Of a stretch of 17,414 nucleotides of DNA, positions 5,788 through 14,242 are shown piece after piece; within the stretch, counting starts at the first letter, position 1; every line of letters begins with the position of its first letter. A program made the position numbers and the translations under genes. The notes beneath the pieces are model-generated. The model made no database searches and was not told the DNA's origin. It saw only the letters and a list, made by a program, of their open reading frames with translations. Origin of the DNA: a bacterium (GTDB taxonomy: Bacteria; SM23-81; DAOVCL01); assembly GCA_029932675.1 (NCBI GenBank), contig JAOZPP010000073.1:1-17414 (forward strand). Direction: 5' to 3'.

Positions 5788-7963
5788 AAGGGTATATGAA
5801 ATTGCCAGAAAGTATGATGTCTCCAGTGAGGCCCTTCTTAATATCCTTCATGAGCTTGACTTTAAGGTGAAAAGCCCAATGAGCTTGGTCAATGAGGATA
5901 TGCTTGAGGCGATAGAGAGGAAGTTTAGCGAGGAGAAAGAGGCAGTCAAGAGGGAATATAAACGGAAGAAGAAACTTATTGAGGCTCGCCGGAGCAAGGA
6001 AGAGGCGAAGAAAGCGGTTAAGAAAAAGAAGAAAGGAAAACCAGTATTTCGGGCCGCCCCCCCCCGCAGGGGAAAGAGACCAACCAAGAGAAGAAAGGTA
6101 GACGAGAAGGAAGTAGAGGAGAATATAAAGAAAACCCTTACTCAGATGGCCGCCAAGCTTCCTAAAAGGAGGAAACGCCGCCAGGAGGTGGGAAAGGGTG
6201 GTGAGGAGGAGTTAAGGGAGGTGAGGGTCTCCGAATTTATCTCCGTGGCTGAGTTGGCCCAGCAGATGGGGGTAAAGCCAACTGATGTGATTAGCAAATG
6301 TATGGAGATGGGCCTTCTGGTTACCATAAACGAGAGGTTGGATATAGAGACTATTGAGATGGTGGCTGACGAATTTGGATTTCAGGTGAGGCAACTCGAT
6401 GAATATGGGGCAGATCTGCTGGAGGAAGAGGAGGAGGCCTCTCCTGGGGCTGAGGAACCAAGGGCTCCGGTAGTCACTATGATGGGCCATGTCGATCACG
6501 GGAAGACATCCCTTCTGGACTACATCAGGAAGAGCAACATCATTGCTGGAGAGTCAGGGGGGATAACTCAGCACATTGGGGCCTATGAAGTTGAGCTCCC
6601 CAACGGAAGGATAGTCTTTTTAGATACTCCGGGACATGAGGCGTTTACTGCAATGAGGGCGCGGGGGACGCAGATCACGGACTTGGTGGTCTTGGTGGTG
6701 GCTGCTGATGATGGTGTTAAGCCGCAGACCGTGGAGGCTATCGACCATGCGAGGGCTGCTGGTGTTCCTATAGTGGTGGCCATAAATAAGATCGACCTCC
6801 CCCAGGGGGACGCGGAGAGGGTGAAAAGGCAGCTCTCCGAGTTGGGCTTAGTGGTGGAGGAATGGGGGGGGAGGACGGTGGCAGTAGAGGTTTCGGCTAA
6901 GACGGGGGAGGGTGTGGATAAGCTCTTGGAGATGCTTCTTCTTCAGGCTGAGCTATTGGAACTGAAGGCCAACCCTCAGGCCCGGGCCACTGGGGTTGTT
7001 GTGGAGTCGAAATTGGATTTAGGCAAGGGGCCTGTGGCCACTATTTTAGTGCAGAACGGTACCCTTAGCTTAGGTGATCCCTTTGTCTGTGGAATTACCT
7101 GCGGGAAGGTGCGGGCCTTGATCGATGGGAGAGGGAAAAGATTAAAGGGGGCCCCTCCTTCCACCCCTGTAAAGGTCTTGGGATTTGAAGGCCTTCCTCA
7201 AGCCGGTGAATCCTTTCATGTAGTCTCCGATGAGAGGAAGGCAAAGGAGATCAGCCTAAAGAGGCAACAGATCCACAGGGAGGAGGCTTATCGGAGGGTG
7301 AGGAGGGTAACTTTAGTCGATGTTTATGATTACATAAAGAGCGGCCAGATAAAGGAACTGAAGATAATCATCAAAGGCGATGTTGACGGCTCGGTTGAGG
7401 CTTTGAGCGATGTCTTAGAGAGGCTCTCCACATCAGAGGTGAAGGTGATGGTTATCCATCGGGGGGTAGGGACGATCAATACTTCAGATGTCCTTTTGGC
7501 CGCCGCCTCAGAGGCAGTTATCATTGGTTTCCATGTGCGGGCGGATCTAAGGTCTATGGAACTTGCCGCCAAGGAGGGGGTGGATATTCGGTATTATGAT
7601 GTGATCTATGAGGCAGAGGAAGATGTCAAGGCAGCATTGGAGGGTATGTTGGAGCCAGAGAGGGTGGAGGTTCCCCTTGGTCTGGCAGAGGTGCGGGCGA
7701 CATTTCACTCCTCCAAGGTGGGAACCATTGCTGGCTCATATGTGAAAGAGGGTGTAGTGAGGAGGGGGTGTAAGGTGAGGGTAAGGAGGGAAGAGAAGCT
7801 GATATTTGAGGGGGAGATATCCTCTTTGCATCGGTTTAAGGAGGATGTGAGGGAGGTGGGCTCAGGCTATGAGTGTGGCATCAGGATTGAGGGATTAAAC
7901 GACATCAAAGAAGGGGATATATTAGAGGCCTACGAGGAGAAGGAGGTGAAGAGGAAGCTGTAA
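5774..7963 (+). CDS. infB: Translation initiation factor IF-2
   Basis: IF2 is the GTPase that recruits fMet-tRNA to the 30S subunit and promotes 50S joining. The protein has 729 residues, at the short end for bacteria. It starts with an IF2_N module (about 4-55), then a lysine/arginine-rich linker (about 55-145) and a second IF2_N module (about 155-205). The G domain shows GHVDHGKT (238-245), DTPGH (284-288), NKID (338-341) and SAK (374-376). Domains II-IV follow, including KGDVDGSVEAL and IIGFHVR. The start is TTG at 5774, 7 bases after a strong AAGGAGGT (5759-5766) that lies inside nusA. The first 14 bases overlap nusA, so translation is probably coupled. Confidence 0.97.
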   Translation: MAKDKRVYEIARKYDVSSEALLNILHELDFKVKSPMSLVNEDMLEAIERKFSEEKEAVKREYKRKKKLIEARRSKEEAKKAVKKKKKGKPVFRAAPPRRGKRPTKRRKVDEKEVEENIKKTLTQMAAKLPKRRKRRQEVGKGGEEELREVRVSEFISVAELAQQMGVKPTDVISKCMEMGLLVTINERLDIETIEMVADEFGFQVRQLDEYGADLLEEEEEASPGAEEPRAPVVTMMGHVDHGKTSLLDYIRKSNIIAGESGGITQHIGAYEVELPNGRIVFLDTPGHEAFTAMRARGTQITDLVVLVVAADDGVKPQTVEAIDHARAAGVPIVVAINKIDLPQGDAERVKRQLSELGLVVEEWGGRTVAVEVSAKTGEGVDKLLEMLLLQAELLELKANPQARATGVVVESKLDLGKGPVATILVQNGTLSLGDPFVCGITCGKVRALIDGRGKRLKGAPPSTPVKVLGFEGLPQAGESFHVVSDERKAKEISLKRQQIHREEAYRRVRRVTLVDVYDYIKSGQIKELKIIIKGDVDGSVEALSDVLERLSTSEVKVMVIHRGVGTINTSDVLLAAASEAVIIGFHVRADLRSMELAAKEGVDIRYYDVIYEAEEDVKAALEGMLEPERVEVPLGLAEVRATFHSSKVGTIAGSYVKEGVVRRGCKVRVRREEKLIFEGEISSLHRFKEDVREVGSGYECGIRIEGLNDIKEGDILEAYEEKEVKRKL

Positions 7964-7966
7964 GAG

Positions 7967-8248
7967 ATGGTTGTGGGGATATTGAGGATAGACCTTTTCC
8001 TGCCGCACAGCCAGTCCCTAAAGGCCAAGAGGCAGGTAATTAAGGGGTTGAAGGAGAGGGTAAGGAGAAGGTACAATGTCTCTATCTGTGAGCTCGATGG
8101 CTTAGAGCTTTGGCAAAGGGTTACCCTGGGGGTAGCCTTTCTCTCTAACGGTTCGGGCTACGTGCATCAGGTTCTGGCTAAGGTGGAGAGGGCTTTAGAG
8201 GAGGATGGAAGGGTACAAATCTTAAATTCCTCGATTGAGTTACGTTAA
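7967..8248 (+). CDS. DUF503 / YlxP family protein
   Basis: The gene encodes 93 residues. The start VVGILRIDLFLPHSQSLKAKRQVIKGLKERVRRRYNVS splits into a beta strand plus a SLKxKRxVIKxLKxRVR helix typical of DUF503 (YlxP). The C-terminal half continues with TLGVAFLSN and a KVERALEEDGRVQILNS strand. Members sit between infB and rbfA in Firmicutes, Desulfobacterota and others, and a link to ribosome maturation has been suggested from this context. The biochemical role is not established to my knowledge. The ATG is 3 bases after the infB stop. The stop overlaps the rbfA ATG by one base (TAATG). Confidence 0.88.
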   Translation: MVVGILRIDLFLPHSQSLKAKRQVIKGLKERVRRRYNVSICELDGLELWQRVTLGVAFLSNGSGYVHQVLAKVERALEEDGRVQILNSSIELR

Positions 8249-8595
8249 TGGAAAGCAGACGATGTCAAAGGGTGGGGAGACTTCTTAAGGAGGAGATCGG
8301 GGATATAATCGAAAATGAGCTGAAAGATAGCTCAATAGGTTTTGTTACCATCACCCTGGTCAAGGTCTCTCCAGATCTTAGGTATGCCAAGGCCTATTTC
8401 AGTGTGTTGGGTAGCGAGGTTCAGCGGAAGGCAGCTATTGAAGGATTGAGGCGGGCCAGGAATTTTATTCAAGCCCAGTTGGGCAAAAGGATTAGGCTCA
8501 GATATACCCCTCAGGTAAGCTTCATCTTTGATGATTCCATTGAGTATGGGGCACATATTTTGGATCTCCTCCGCCAGGTAGGGGGAGGGGGGTGA
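8248..8595 (+). CDS. rbfA: 30S ribosome-binding factor RbfA
   Basis: RbfA is a KH-like protein that binds immature 30S subunits and assists 16S rRNA 5'-end maturation, especially in cold. The protein has 115 residues, a normal length. Family signatures are the N-terminal RVGRLLKEEIGDII, the central GFVTITLVKVSPDLRYAKAYFSV and the C-terminal RIRLRYTPQVSFIFDDSIEYG. The ATG overlaps the preceding stop by one base, and the stop overlaps the truB GTG by four bases (GTGA). The phosphoesterase gene (nrnA type) found between rbfA and truB in some lineages is absent. Confidence 0.96.
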   Translation: MESRRCQRVGRLLKEEIGDIIENELKDSSIGFVTITLVKVSPDLRYAKAYFSVLGSEVQRKAAIEGLRRARNFIQAQLGKRIRLRYTPQVSFIFDDSIEYGAHILDLLRQVGGGG

Positions 8596-9512
8596 GGCCT
8601 CAGGCAGGCCTGCTCAATGTATATAAGCCAGAGGGATGGACATCCTATGATGTCTGTTCCTATTTAAAACCCCTTCTCAGGGCATCCAAGGTTGGCCATA
8701 CGGGAACCTTAGATCCCTTTGCCCAAGGGGTCCTCCTGGTCTGTTTTGGCCGTGCCACCAAGTTATTTCCTTATCTCCAAGGGGAGAAGGAATATAGGGC
8801 CCTCCTCAAGCTTGGTGCCAAGACGGATACCGGTGACCTCACCGGGAAGGTAATTGCTGAGGCTCCTGTAGGCGATTTAGAGGAGGAAAGGGTGAGGGAG
8901 GTTATAGGGGATTTTATGGGGAGGATATGGCAGAGGCCACCTCAATTTTCCGCCCTCAAGAGGGATGGCAAAAAGCTCTATGAATTGGCCAGGAGAGGGG
9001 AAGGGGTGGAGCTTGCGCCGCGAAGGGTAACGATCAAACGGATCGACTTAAGGGATTTCTCCTCTCCTTATATGGAGATAGAAGTAGTTTGTTCCTCCGG
9101 TACCTATATTAGGTCTTTGGCCTCTGATATTGGTGAACGGTTGGGCACCCATGCTCATCTGACAAAACTGGTGCGTACTCGCATAGAAAACTTCAGGGTG
9201 GAAGAATCCCTTTCCCCTTCCCGGATCAGCGAACTAGTGCAGGAGGGGAGATGGGAGGATTTCGTCATCCCCATGGAGGATGCCCTTCCTGACTTTAAGG
9301 AGGTGAGGGTCCGCAATTCTTCCCGTGAGCGAGTAAGGGTGGGCCTCCCCTTGCGGGAGAGGGAAATCTTATCCCTTCCCCAGAGGGTAAAGAAGGGGGA
9401 AAGGATTAAACTCTTGGATGAAGGAGGGAATCTTCTTGCCCTCCTTTTGGCCACTGCCGATATTGATGAAAAGGGGGGCTTTGAAGCCTCCTATCTAAGG
9501 GTTCTCTGCTGA
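8592..9512 (+). CDS. truB: tRNA pseudouridine(55) synthase TruB
   Basis: TruB isomerises U55 in the T-loop of tRNAs to pseudouridine (EC 5.4.99.25) and acts as a tRNA chaperone. The protein has 306 residues. The opening GLLNVYKPEGWTS and the catalytic motif GHTGTLDPFA are clear; the nucleophilic aspartate is Asp41. KEYRALLKLGAKTDTGD and CSSGTYIRSLASDIGERLG are also diagnostic. The last 75 or so residues fit a PUA-type RNA-binding domain. The GTG start overlaps the rbfA stop and is preceded by a run of G-rich sequence. The stop is directly followed by the ribF ATG. Confidence 0.96.
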   Translation: MRPQAGLLNVYKPEGWTSYDVCSYLKPLLRASKVGHTGTLDPFAQGVLLVCFGRATKLFPYLQGEKEYRALLKLGAKTDTGDLTGKVIAEAPVGDLEEERVREVIGDFMGRIWQRPPQFSALKRDGKKLYELARRGEGVELAPRRVTIKRIDLRDFSSPYMEIEVVCSSGTYIRSLASDIGERLGTHAHLTKLVRTRIENFRVEESLSPSRISELVQEGRWEDFVIPMEDALPDFKEVRVRNSSRERVRVGLPLREREILSLPQRVKKGERIKLLDEGGNLLALLLATADIDEKGGFEASYLRVLC

Positions 9513-10472
9513 ATGGAGGTATACTCATATCCAGGTGACTCACCCTCGGTCTCCGCCCCCGTAGTGACGGTAGGGACATTTGACGGACTTCACCGCGGGC
9601 ATCAGGCCATCATCGGTGAGCTATTGAAAAGGGCCAGCCTCTATCGCTGCCCCTCAGTAGTCGTTACCTTTCATCCCCATCCCCAATGGGTGATCGACCC
9701 AGCGACCGCCCCCCTTGTGCTGACGACCAAGCAGGAGAAGCTGAGGCTATTGGAGAGATTAGGGGTGGACCTTTGTTTGGTCATTAACTTTACCCCTCAC
9801 TTTAGTAGCTGGGGACCAGAGGAGTTCATCGAGAAGTTCCTGGTCGGATTTTTACAAGCCCAGGAGGTTGTTGTGGGGCCGAGCCATGCCTTTGGACAGA
9901 GGAGGAGGGGAAGGCTCGGTTTCCTGCGAAGGATGGGGAGAAGGCATGGGTTTAGGGTCGAGGTGGTGGAGAGGATGAGCTTTTCCGGTGCCCCGATCAG
10001 CAGCACCAGGATCCGGCAGACCATCTCCCCGAAGGGCGATTTCACCAGTGCCCTGAATATGTTAGGTCATCCATATCCTCTTACCGGTACGGTGGTCAGG
10101 GGAGAGATGAGGGGGAGGTTGCTTTCCTTTCCTACTGCTAACCTTTCCCCGTATTTTCGGAAGCTACTTCCTCCGGATGGGGTTTACATAGTCAAGGCAC
10201 GGTTTGCCCAAAGGGAGAGGATGGGTCTGATGAATGTGGGCCAGCGGCCTACCTTTGGAAAGGGGGAGAGGAGGGTGGAGGTCTATCTCATTGATGAAGG
10301 TGAAGACCTCTATGGATTAAATATTGAACTGGAGGTATATCGGCGGATAAGGGAGGAGAGGTTTTTCCCTCATCCAGAAGACCTCCTGGCTCAGCTAACA
10401 AAGGATGAGGAGGAGGCATTGGCCTATTTCGGGACAAAAAAGGCCAAAGATTTGATGAGTCATTCCGCTTAG
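9513..10472 (+). CDS. ribF: Bifunctional riboflavin kinase / FAD synthetase RibF
   Basis: RibF phosphorylates riboflavin to FMN (EC 2.7.1.26) and adenylates FMN to FAD (EC 2.7.7.2). The protein has 319 residues. The N-terminal nucleotidyltransferase half has GTFDGLHRGH (21-30) and SSTRIR (163-168). The C-terminal kinase half has GTVVRGEMRGR (from 192), PTAN (207-210) and LNIELEVYRRIREERFF. The ATG directly follows the truB stop, and GGAGG lies just inside the gene, not upstream. The gene is conserved between truB and rpsO in many bacteria. The 142 bases after it hold the rpsO leader. Confidence 0.96.
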   Translation: MEVYSYPGDSPSVSAPVVTVGTFDGLHRGHQAIIGELLKRASLYRCPSVVVTFHPHPQWVIDPATAPLVLTTKQEKLRLLERLGVDLCLVINFTPHFSSWGPEEFIEKFLVGFLQAQEVVVGPSHAFGQRRRGRLGFLRRMGRRHGFRVEVVERMSFSGAPISSTRIRQTISPKGDFTSALNMLGHPYPLTGTVVRGEMRGRLLSFPTANLSPYFRKLLPPDGVYIVKARFAQRERMGLMNVGQRPTFGKGERRVEVYLIDEGEDLYGLNIELEVYRRIREERFFPHPEDLLAQLTKDEEEALAYFGTKKAKDLMSHSA

Positions 10473-10614
10473 AGATCTATTAAATTCTGTATCTGATGAG
10501 ACAGTTTTAAAAGATAGAGGTGCTTTAATTCAGTGGTAAAAGTTTCTCCCGGCCACACCTGGGATTAGGTCTAACCCGGCTTAAGAGCTGACATAAAGGT
10601 TAAAGGAGGTCAAA
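10473..10614 (+). promoter_or_regulatory. rpsO leader with alternative hairpins, possible S15 autoregulatory site
   Basis: This 142-base gap is the longest within the operon. CCCGG (about 10544-10548) can pair with CTGGG. The same GGG can instead pair, as GGG-A-TTA with TAACCC, around a GGTC loop. The two structures are mutually exclusive and lie just before the Shine-Dalgarno AAAGGAGGT (10602-10610). Ribosomal protein S15 is known to repress its own mRNA through leader structures that differ between bacterial groups, so this is a candidate site by position and foldability. A weak promoter (TTGATG 10452-10457, TCTATT 10476-10481, spacing 18) may add transcripts. Neither claim is certain. Confidence 0.35.
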
Positions 10615-10884
10615 TTGTCCTTAGAAAAGGAAGAAAAGGCCAAGCTAATTAAGAAATTCGGCTTGCATCCTTCAGATACGGGATCGGCGGAGGTTCAGGT
10701 CGCCCTTTTGACCACCAGGATAAATGGGTTGATCCATCACTTTAGGATGCACAAGAAGGATCATCATTCCCGTAGGGGGTTGCTAAAGATGGTGGGAAGA
10801 AGGAAGAGGCTCCTTGCCTATCTGGAAAGGGAAGATCCTGAGCGGTATTTTAGCTTGGTAAAGAAGTTAAAGTTACGGAAATAA
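10615..10884 (+). CDS. rpsO: Small ribosomal subunit protein S15 (uS15)
   Basis: S15 is a primary 16S rRNA binder that organises the 30S platform and contacts 23S rRNA in a bridge. The protein has 89 residues, exactly the standard length. Diagnostic segments are [46 protein letters not shown] and the C-terminal [13 protein letters not shown]. The start is TTG at 10615, five bases after the strong AAAGGAGGT. No ATG or GTG lies in frame near it, so the TTG start is well supported. The pnp gene follows 15 bases later, the classic rpsO-pnp pair. Confidence 0.97.
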   Translation: MSLEKEEKAKLIKKFGLHPSDTGSAEVQVALLTTRINGLIHHFRMHKKDHHSRRGLLKMVGRRKRLLAYLEREDPERYFSLVKKLKLRK

Positions 10885-10899
10885 TTGGAGGTTTTATAA

Positions 10900-12990
10900 A
10901 TGGTTTACAAAGCGGAAAGGGAGTTGGGGGGGAGGAAGTTAGTTATCGAATCGGGCCAAGTGGCCAAACAGGCCGATGGCGCGGTAACGGTTAGGTATGG
11001 CGATACGGTCGTCTTGGCCACAGTGGTGATCTCAGAGGAACCAGACTATGAGAGGGGTTTCTTACCCCTTTTCGTCGAATATCGAGAAAAGGCATATGCC
11101 GCGGGTAAGATTCCCGGCGGATTCTTTAAAAGGGAGGGGAGGCCCAGGGAGAAGGAAACCCTTAGTGCCCGATTGGTTGATCGCCCTTTAAGGCCCCTTT
11201 TCCCTCCTGATTACCCCTACGAGATCCAGATTGTGGTCACCGTGCTCTCCTCTGATCAGGAGAACGACGCGGATATTTTAGGGATGATTGGTGGCTCAGC
11301 AGCGGTTACCCTTTCTGGTCTCCCCTTCCATGGACCGGTGGGAGCGGTGAGGGTAGGAAGAATAGGTGGAGAATATTGCTTAAACCCCACCTTTTCCCAA
11401 CTGGAGTCTTCTGAATTAGACCTTGTCGTCGCTGGAACAAAGGACGACATTATAATGGTGGAAGGTTCGGCCCGGGAAGTTTCGGAGAAGGTGCTTTTGG
11501 GGGGTATGGACTTTGCCCGGGAGGCCCTCGGCCAGATAATCGAGATGCAATCTGAACTGGCCCAGCAATGTGCACAGCCACAAAGGGAGTTTACACCTTC
11601 CCCGGTGGATAAGGATCTTCTGGAGGCCGTTGAGGAGCTTGCCGCCGAGAGGGTAAGCCAGGCGAACATCATTCCCCGGAAGTTGGAAAGGGGGGAAGCG
11701 CTCAACAAGATAATCAAGGATACTGTTGAAAAACTTGCCGACAGGTTCCCAGAAGAGGAAAGGGTGATTGCGGCGCTAATCGCCGAGATAGAGAAGAGGG
11801 ATTTGCGGAGGAGGTTGCTCAAGGAAGGGCTGAGGATCGATGGAAGGGGTCCAGATGACCTCAGGCCGATAAGTTGTGAGGTAGGCGTTCTCCCCCGTAC
11901 CCATGGTTCAGCCCTCTTTACCAGAGGGGAGACCCAGAGCCTGGTAGTCACCACCCTGGGTACAAAGATGGATGAGCAGAAGATCGACGACCTGGAAGGT
12001 GAGTCCTGGAAGAGCTATATGCTCCACTACAATTTCCCTCCTTTTTGTGTGGGGGAGGTAAAGCCGATAAGGGGTCCGGGAAGGAGGGAAATAGGCCACG
12101 GCGCCTTGGCGGAGAGGGCTATCCAGCCAGTCATACCTTCGGATGAGGCATTTCCTTACACGATAAGGATAGTTTCGGACATCTTAGAATCCAATGGTTC
12201 ATCGTCGATGGCTACTGTATGTGGGGGGAGCCTTTCCCTGATGGATGCTGGTGTGCCCATAAAGACAGCCGTCTCCGGGGTGGCTATGGGGCTGATAAAA
12301 GAGGGGGAGGACTGGGTTGTTCTCACCGACATCTTAGGGGCAGAGGATCATTGCGGGGATATGGACTTCAAGGTGGCCGGAACTAAAGAGGGGATAACGG
12401 GGTTTCAGATGGATGTGAAGATAGAAGGGGTGAGCTCCCAGATCCTCTGGAAGGCTTTGGAGAAGTCGCGACAGGCCAGGTTGAAGATCTTAGAGATTAT
12501 GGATCAGACCATCTCTCGTCCTCGTCCCCAGCTTTCCGTCTACGCTCCTCGGATAACCAGCTTTAGAGTCCCCCAGGAGAAGATAGGGGAGATAATTGGC
12601 CCTGGTGGAAAGATGATTCGGAAGATAATTGAAGAGAGTCAGGCCAAGATCGATATAGAGGATGATGGCACAATTACTATTGCGGCTACGGATGAAGCAT
12701 CGGGAAAGAGGGCGAAGGAACTAATAGATTTGATCATCGAGGAACCAGAGGTGGGCCGCTCCTATCAGGGGACGGTGAAGAGGGTTGTAGACTTTGGAGC
12801 CTTTGTGGAGATACTTCCCCAACAGGAAGGGCTTCTCCACATCTCGGAGATCGATCACAAACGGATTGGTCGAGTCGAAGATGTCCTCAAGGTGGGGGAT
12901 AAGGTGCTGGTCAAAGTGACGGGGATAGATGCGCAGGGAAAGATTAGGTTAAGCAGGAAGGCCCTTCTTCCTCGAGAGAAGAGGAGATAA
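10900..12990 (+). CDS. pnp: Polyribonucleotide nucleotidyltransferase (PNPase)
   Basis: PNPase is a trimeric phosphorolytic 3'-5' exoribonuclease (EC 2.7.7.8) in mRNA decay and RNA quality control. The protein has 696 residues. The first RNase PH domain includes GGFFKREGRPREKETLSARL. An all-helical linker precedes the second RNase PH domain, which has LRIDGRGPDDLRPI, ESNGSSSMATVCGG and EDHCGDMDFKVAGT. Within the last motif, Asp483, Asp489 and Lys491 align with the E. coli catalytic Asp486, Asp492 and Lys494. A KH domain with GPGG (567-570) and an S1 domain (about 619-691) complete it. The ATG is preceded by TTGGAGG about 8 bases upstream. The M16 peptidase GTG follows the stop by one base. 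Confidence 0.97.
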   Translation: MVYKAERELGGRKLVIESGQVAKQADGAVTVRYGDTVVLATVVISEEPDYERGFLPLFVEYREKAYAAGKIPGGFFKREGRPREKETLSARLVDRPLRPLFPPDYPYEIQIVVTVLSSDQENDADILGMIGGSAAVTLSGLPFHGPVGAVRVGRIGGEYCLNPTFSQLESSELDLVVAGTKDDIIMVEGSAREVSEKVLLGGMDFAREALGQIIEMQSELAQQCAQPQREFTPSPVDKDLLEAVEELAAERVSQANIIPRKLERGEALNKIIKDTVEKLADRFPEEERVIAALIAEIEKRDLRRRLLKEGLRIDGRGPDDLRPISCEVGVLPRTHGSALFTRGETQSLVVTTLGTKMDEQKIDDLEGESWKSYMLHYNFPPFCVGEVKPIRGPGRREIGHGALAERAIQPVIPSDEAFPYTIRIVSDILESNGSSSMATVCGGSLSLMDAGVPIKTAVSGVAMGLIKEGEDWVVLTDILGAEDHCGDMDFKVAGTKEGITGFQMDVKIEGVSSQILWKALEKSRQARLKILEIMDQTISRPRPQLSVYAPRITSFRVPQEKIGEIIGPGGKMIRKIIEESQAKIDIEDDGTITIAATDEASGKRAKELIDLIIEEPEVGRSYQGTVKRVVDFGAFVEILPQQEGLLHISEIDHKRIGRVEDVLKVGDKVLVKVTGIDAQGKIRLSRKALLPREKRR

Positions 12991-12991
12991 G

Positions 12992-14242
12992 GTGCGGAAG
13001 AGCAAACTTCCCAATGGTATGCGGGTGCTCAGCGAAAGGATCCCCTGGGTAAGGTCCATCTCCTTAGGGGTTTGGGTGGACGTGGGCTCCCGGGACGATC
13101 CCCCTGGTCAAGCGGGGATCTCCCATTTCATAGAGCATATGCTCTTCAAGGGGACAAGGAAGAGGTCTGACGAGGAGATCGCTAAATCGCTGGAATCGGT
13201 AGGTGGGCAGTTAAATGCCTTTACCAGCAGGGAGAGCACCTGTTATTTGGCTAGGGTCTTGGATGAGTATCTGCCCCTGGCCTTGGATGTCCTCTCCGAC
13301 CTCATCCAGAACTCCCTCTTTGACCCCAACCAATTAGAAAAGGAACGTGGGGTTATCCTTGAGGAGATAAGGGATTTAGAGGATTCCCCCAGTGAGCTGG
13401 TGGTGGATAACTTCATCAAGCTTCTCTGGGATGGCCACCCTATGGGGGAGTTCATTCTGGGAAATAGTGGTACGGTCTCCTCTTTAAGCAGGGAGGATTT
13501 ACTGAGCTTTATGAGAAGAAACTATATCCCTGGTAAGGTAGTTGTTGCCGCTGCTGGCAACCTCCATCATGAAGGACTCCTCTCCTTGGTTGAGGAGTCC
13601 TTCCACATTTCCACCTCCCCACTTCCCCAACGCGATGGTCCCCCTCCCCCTTCATCGAAGAGGCTTGAGGTGATGGAAAGGAACACATCCTTGACCCATA
13701 TAGTTTTAGGGGCACCTGCCTTTCCCTTTTCTGATCAGCGGAGGTATCCTTTTCTCTTTCTAAACAATATCTTGGGTGATGGGATGGGCTCTCGCCTCTT
13801 TCAGACCGTGAGACAAAGGAACGGACTTGCCTATAACATCTATTCCTTCATCGATTTCTTCCGGGACACAGGGGTCTTTGGGATATATTTGGGGGCTAAC
13901 CATAAGAAAGCCAGGGAGGCCTTAAAGCTGGTTATCTCCGAGCTGGAGGAGTTGGTTACCAAGGGGATAACCGACCAGGAATTTGCCTATGCCAAGTCGA
14001 GGCTGAAGGGGGCGATGGTGCTCTCTTGGGAGAGCACCACTGCGCGGATGGAGAGGCTGGCTCAGTTGGAGTTCTTCTTAGGGAAGTACCTCTCTTTGAA
14101 CAGGACTTTAAAGGAGATTGAGCAAGTAGAGAAAGATATGGTAATCTCTGTAGCCCGGGAATATCTTTCCTCCTCAAGGTTTTTTCTTACTGTACTCGGA
14201 CCGGAGGTCTCTGATGAGGACTGGGAGAGGGATCTGATATGA
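12992..14242 (+). CDS. M16 family zinc metallopeptidase (PepR/YmxG-like)
   Basis: The protein has 416 residues with two M16 halves. The inverted zinc motif HFIEH gives ligands His45 and His49 with catalytic Glu48. The third ligand is the EE pair at 124-125, about 76 residues later, as expected for pitrilysin/processing-peptidase types. The C-terminal half carries RQRNGLAYNIYSF, the conserved substrate-binding segment. No signal peptide is visible, so it is probably cytoplasmic. Homologues next to pnp are common (for example ymxG in Bacillus), but the natural substrate is not settled. The start is GTG at 12992 after GAGGAG (12981-12986). The end overlaps the TPR gene start in an ATGA junction. 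Confidence 0.93.
   Translation: MRKSKLPNGMRVLSERIPWVRSISLGVWVDVGSRDDPPGQAGISHFIEHMLFKGTRKRSDEEIAKSLESVGGQLNAFTSRESTCYLARVLDEYLPLALDVLSDLIQNSLFDPNQLEKERGVILEEIRDLEDSPSELVVDNFIKLLWDGHPMGEFILGNSGTVSSLSREDLLSFMRRNYIPGKVVVAAAGNLHHEGLLSLVEESFHISTSPLPQRDGPPPPSSKRLEVMERNTSLTHIVLGAPAFPFSDQRRYPFLFLNNILGDGMGSRLFQTVRQRNGLAYNIYSFIDFFRDTGVFGIYLGANHKKAREALKLVISELEELVTKGITDQEFAYAKSRLKGAMVLSWESTTARMERLAQLEFFLGKYLSLNRTLKEIEQVEKDMVISVAREYLSSSRFFLTVLGPEVSDEDWERDLI

Noticed and set aside
11256-11954. 232-codon minus-strand frame opposite pnp
   Set aside because: Long but fully antisense to conserved PNPase domains, with low-complexity Ser/Leu/Pro content and no ribosome binding site or promoter that I can see.
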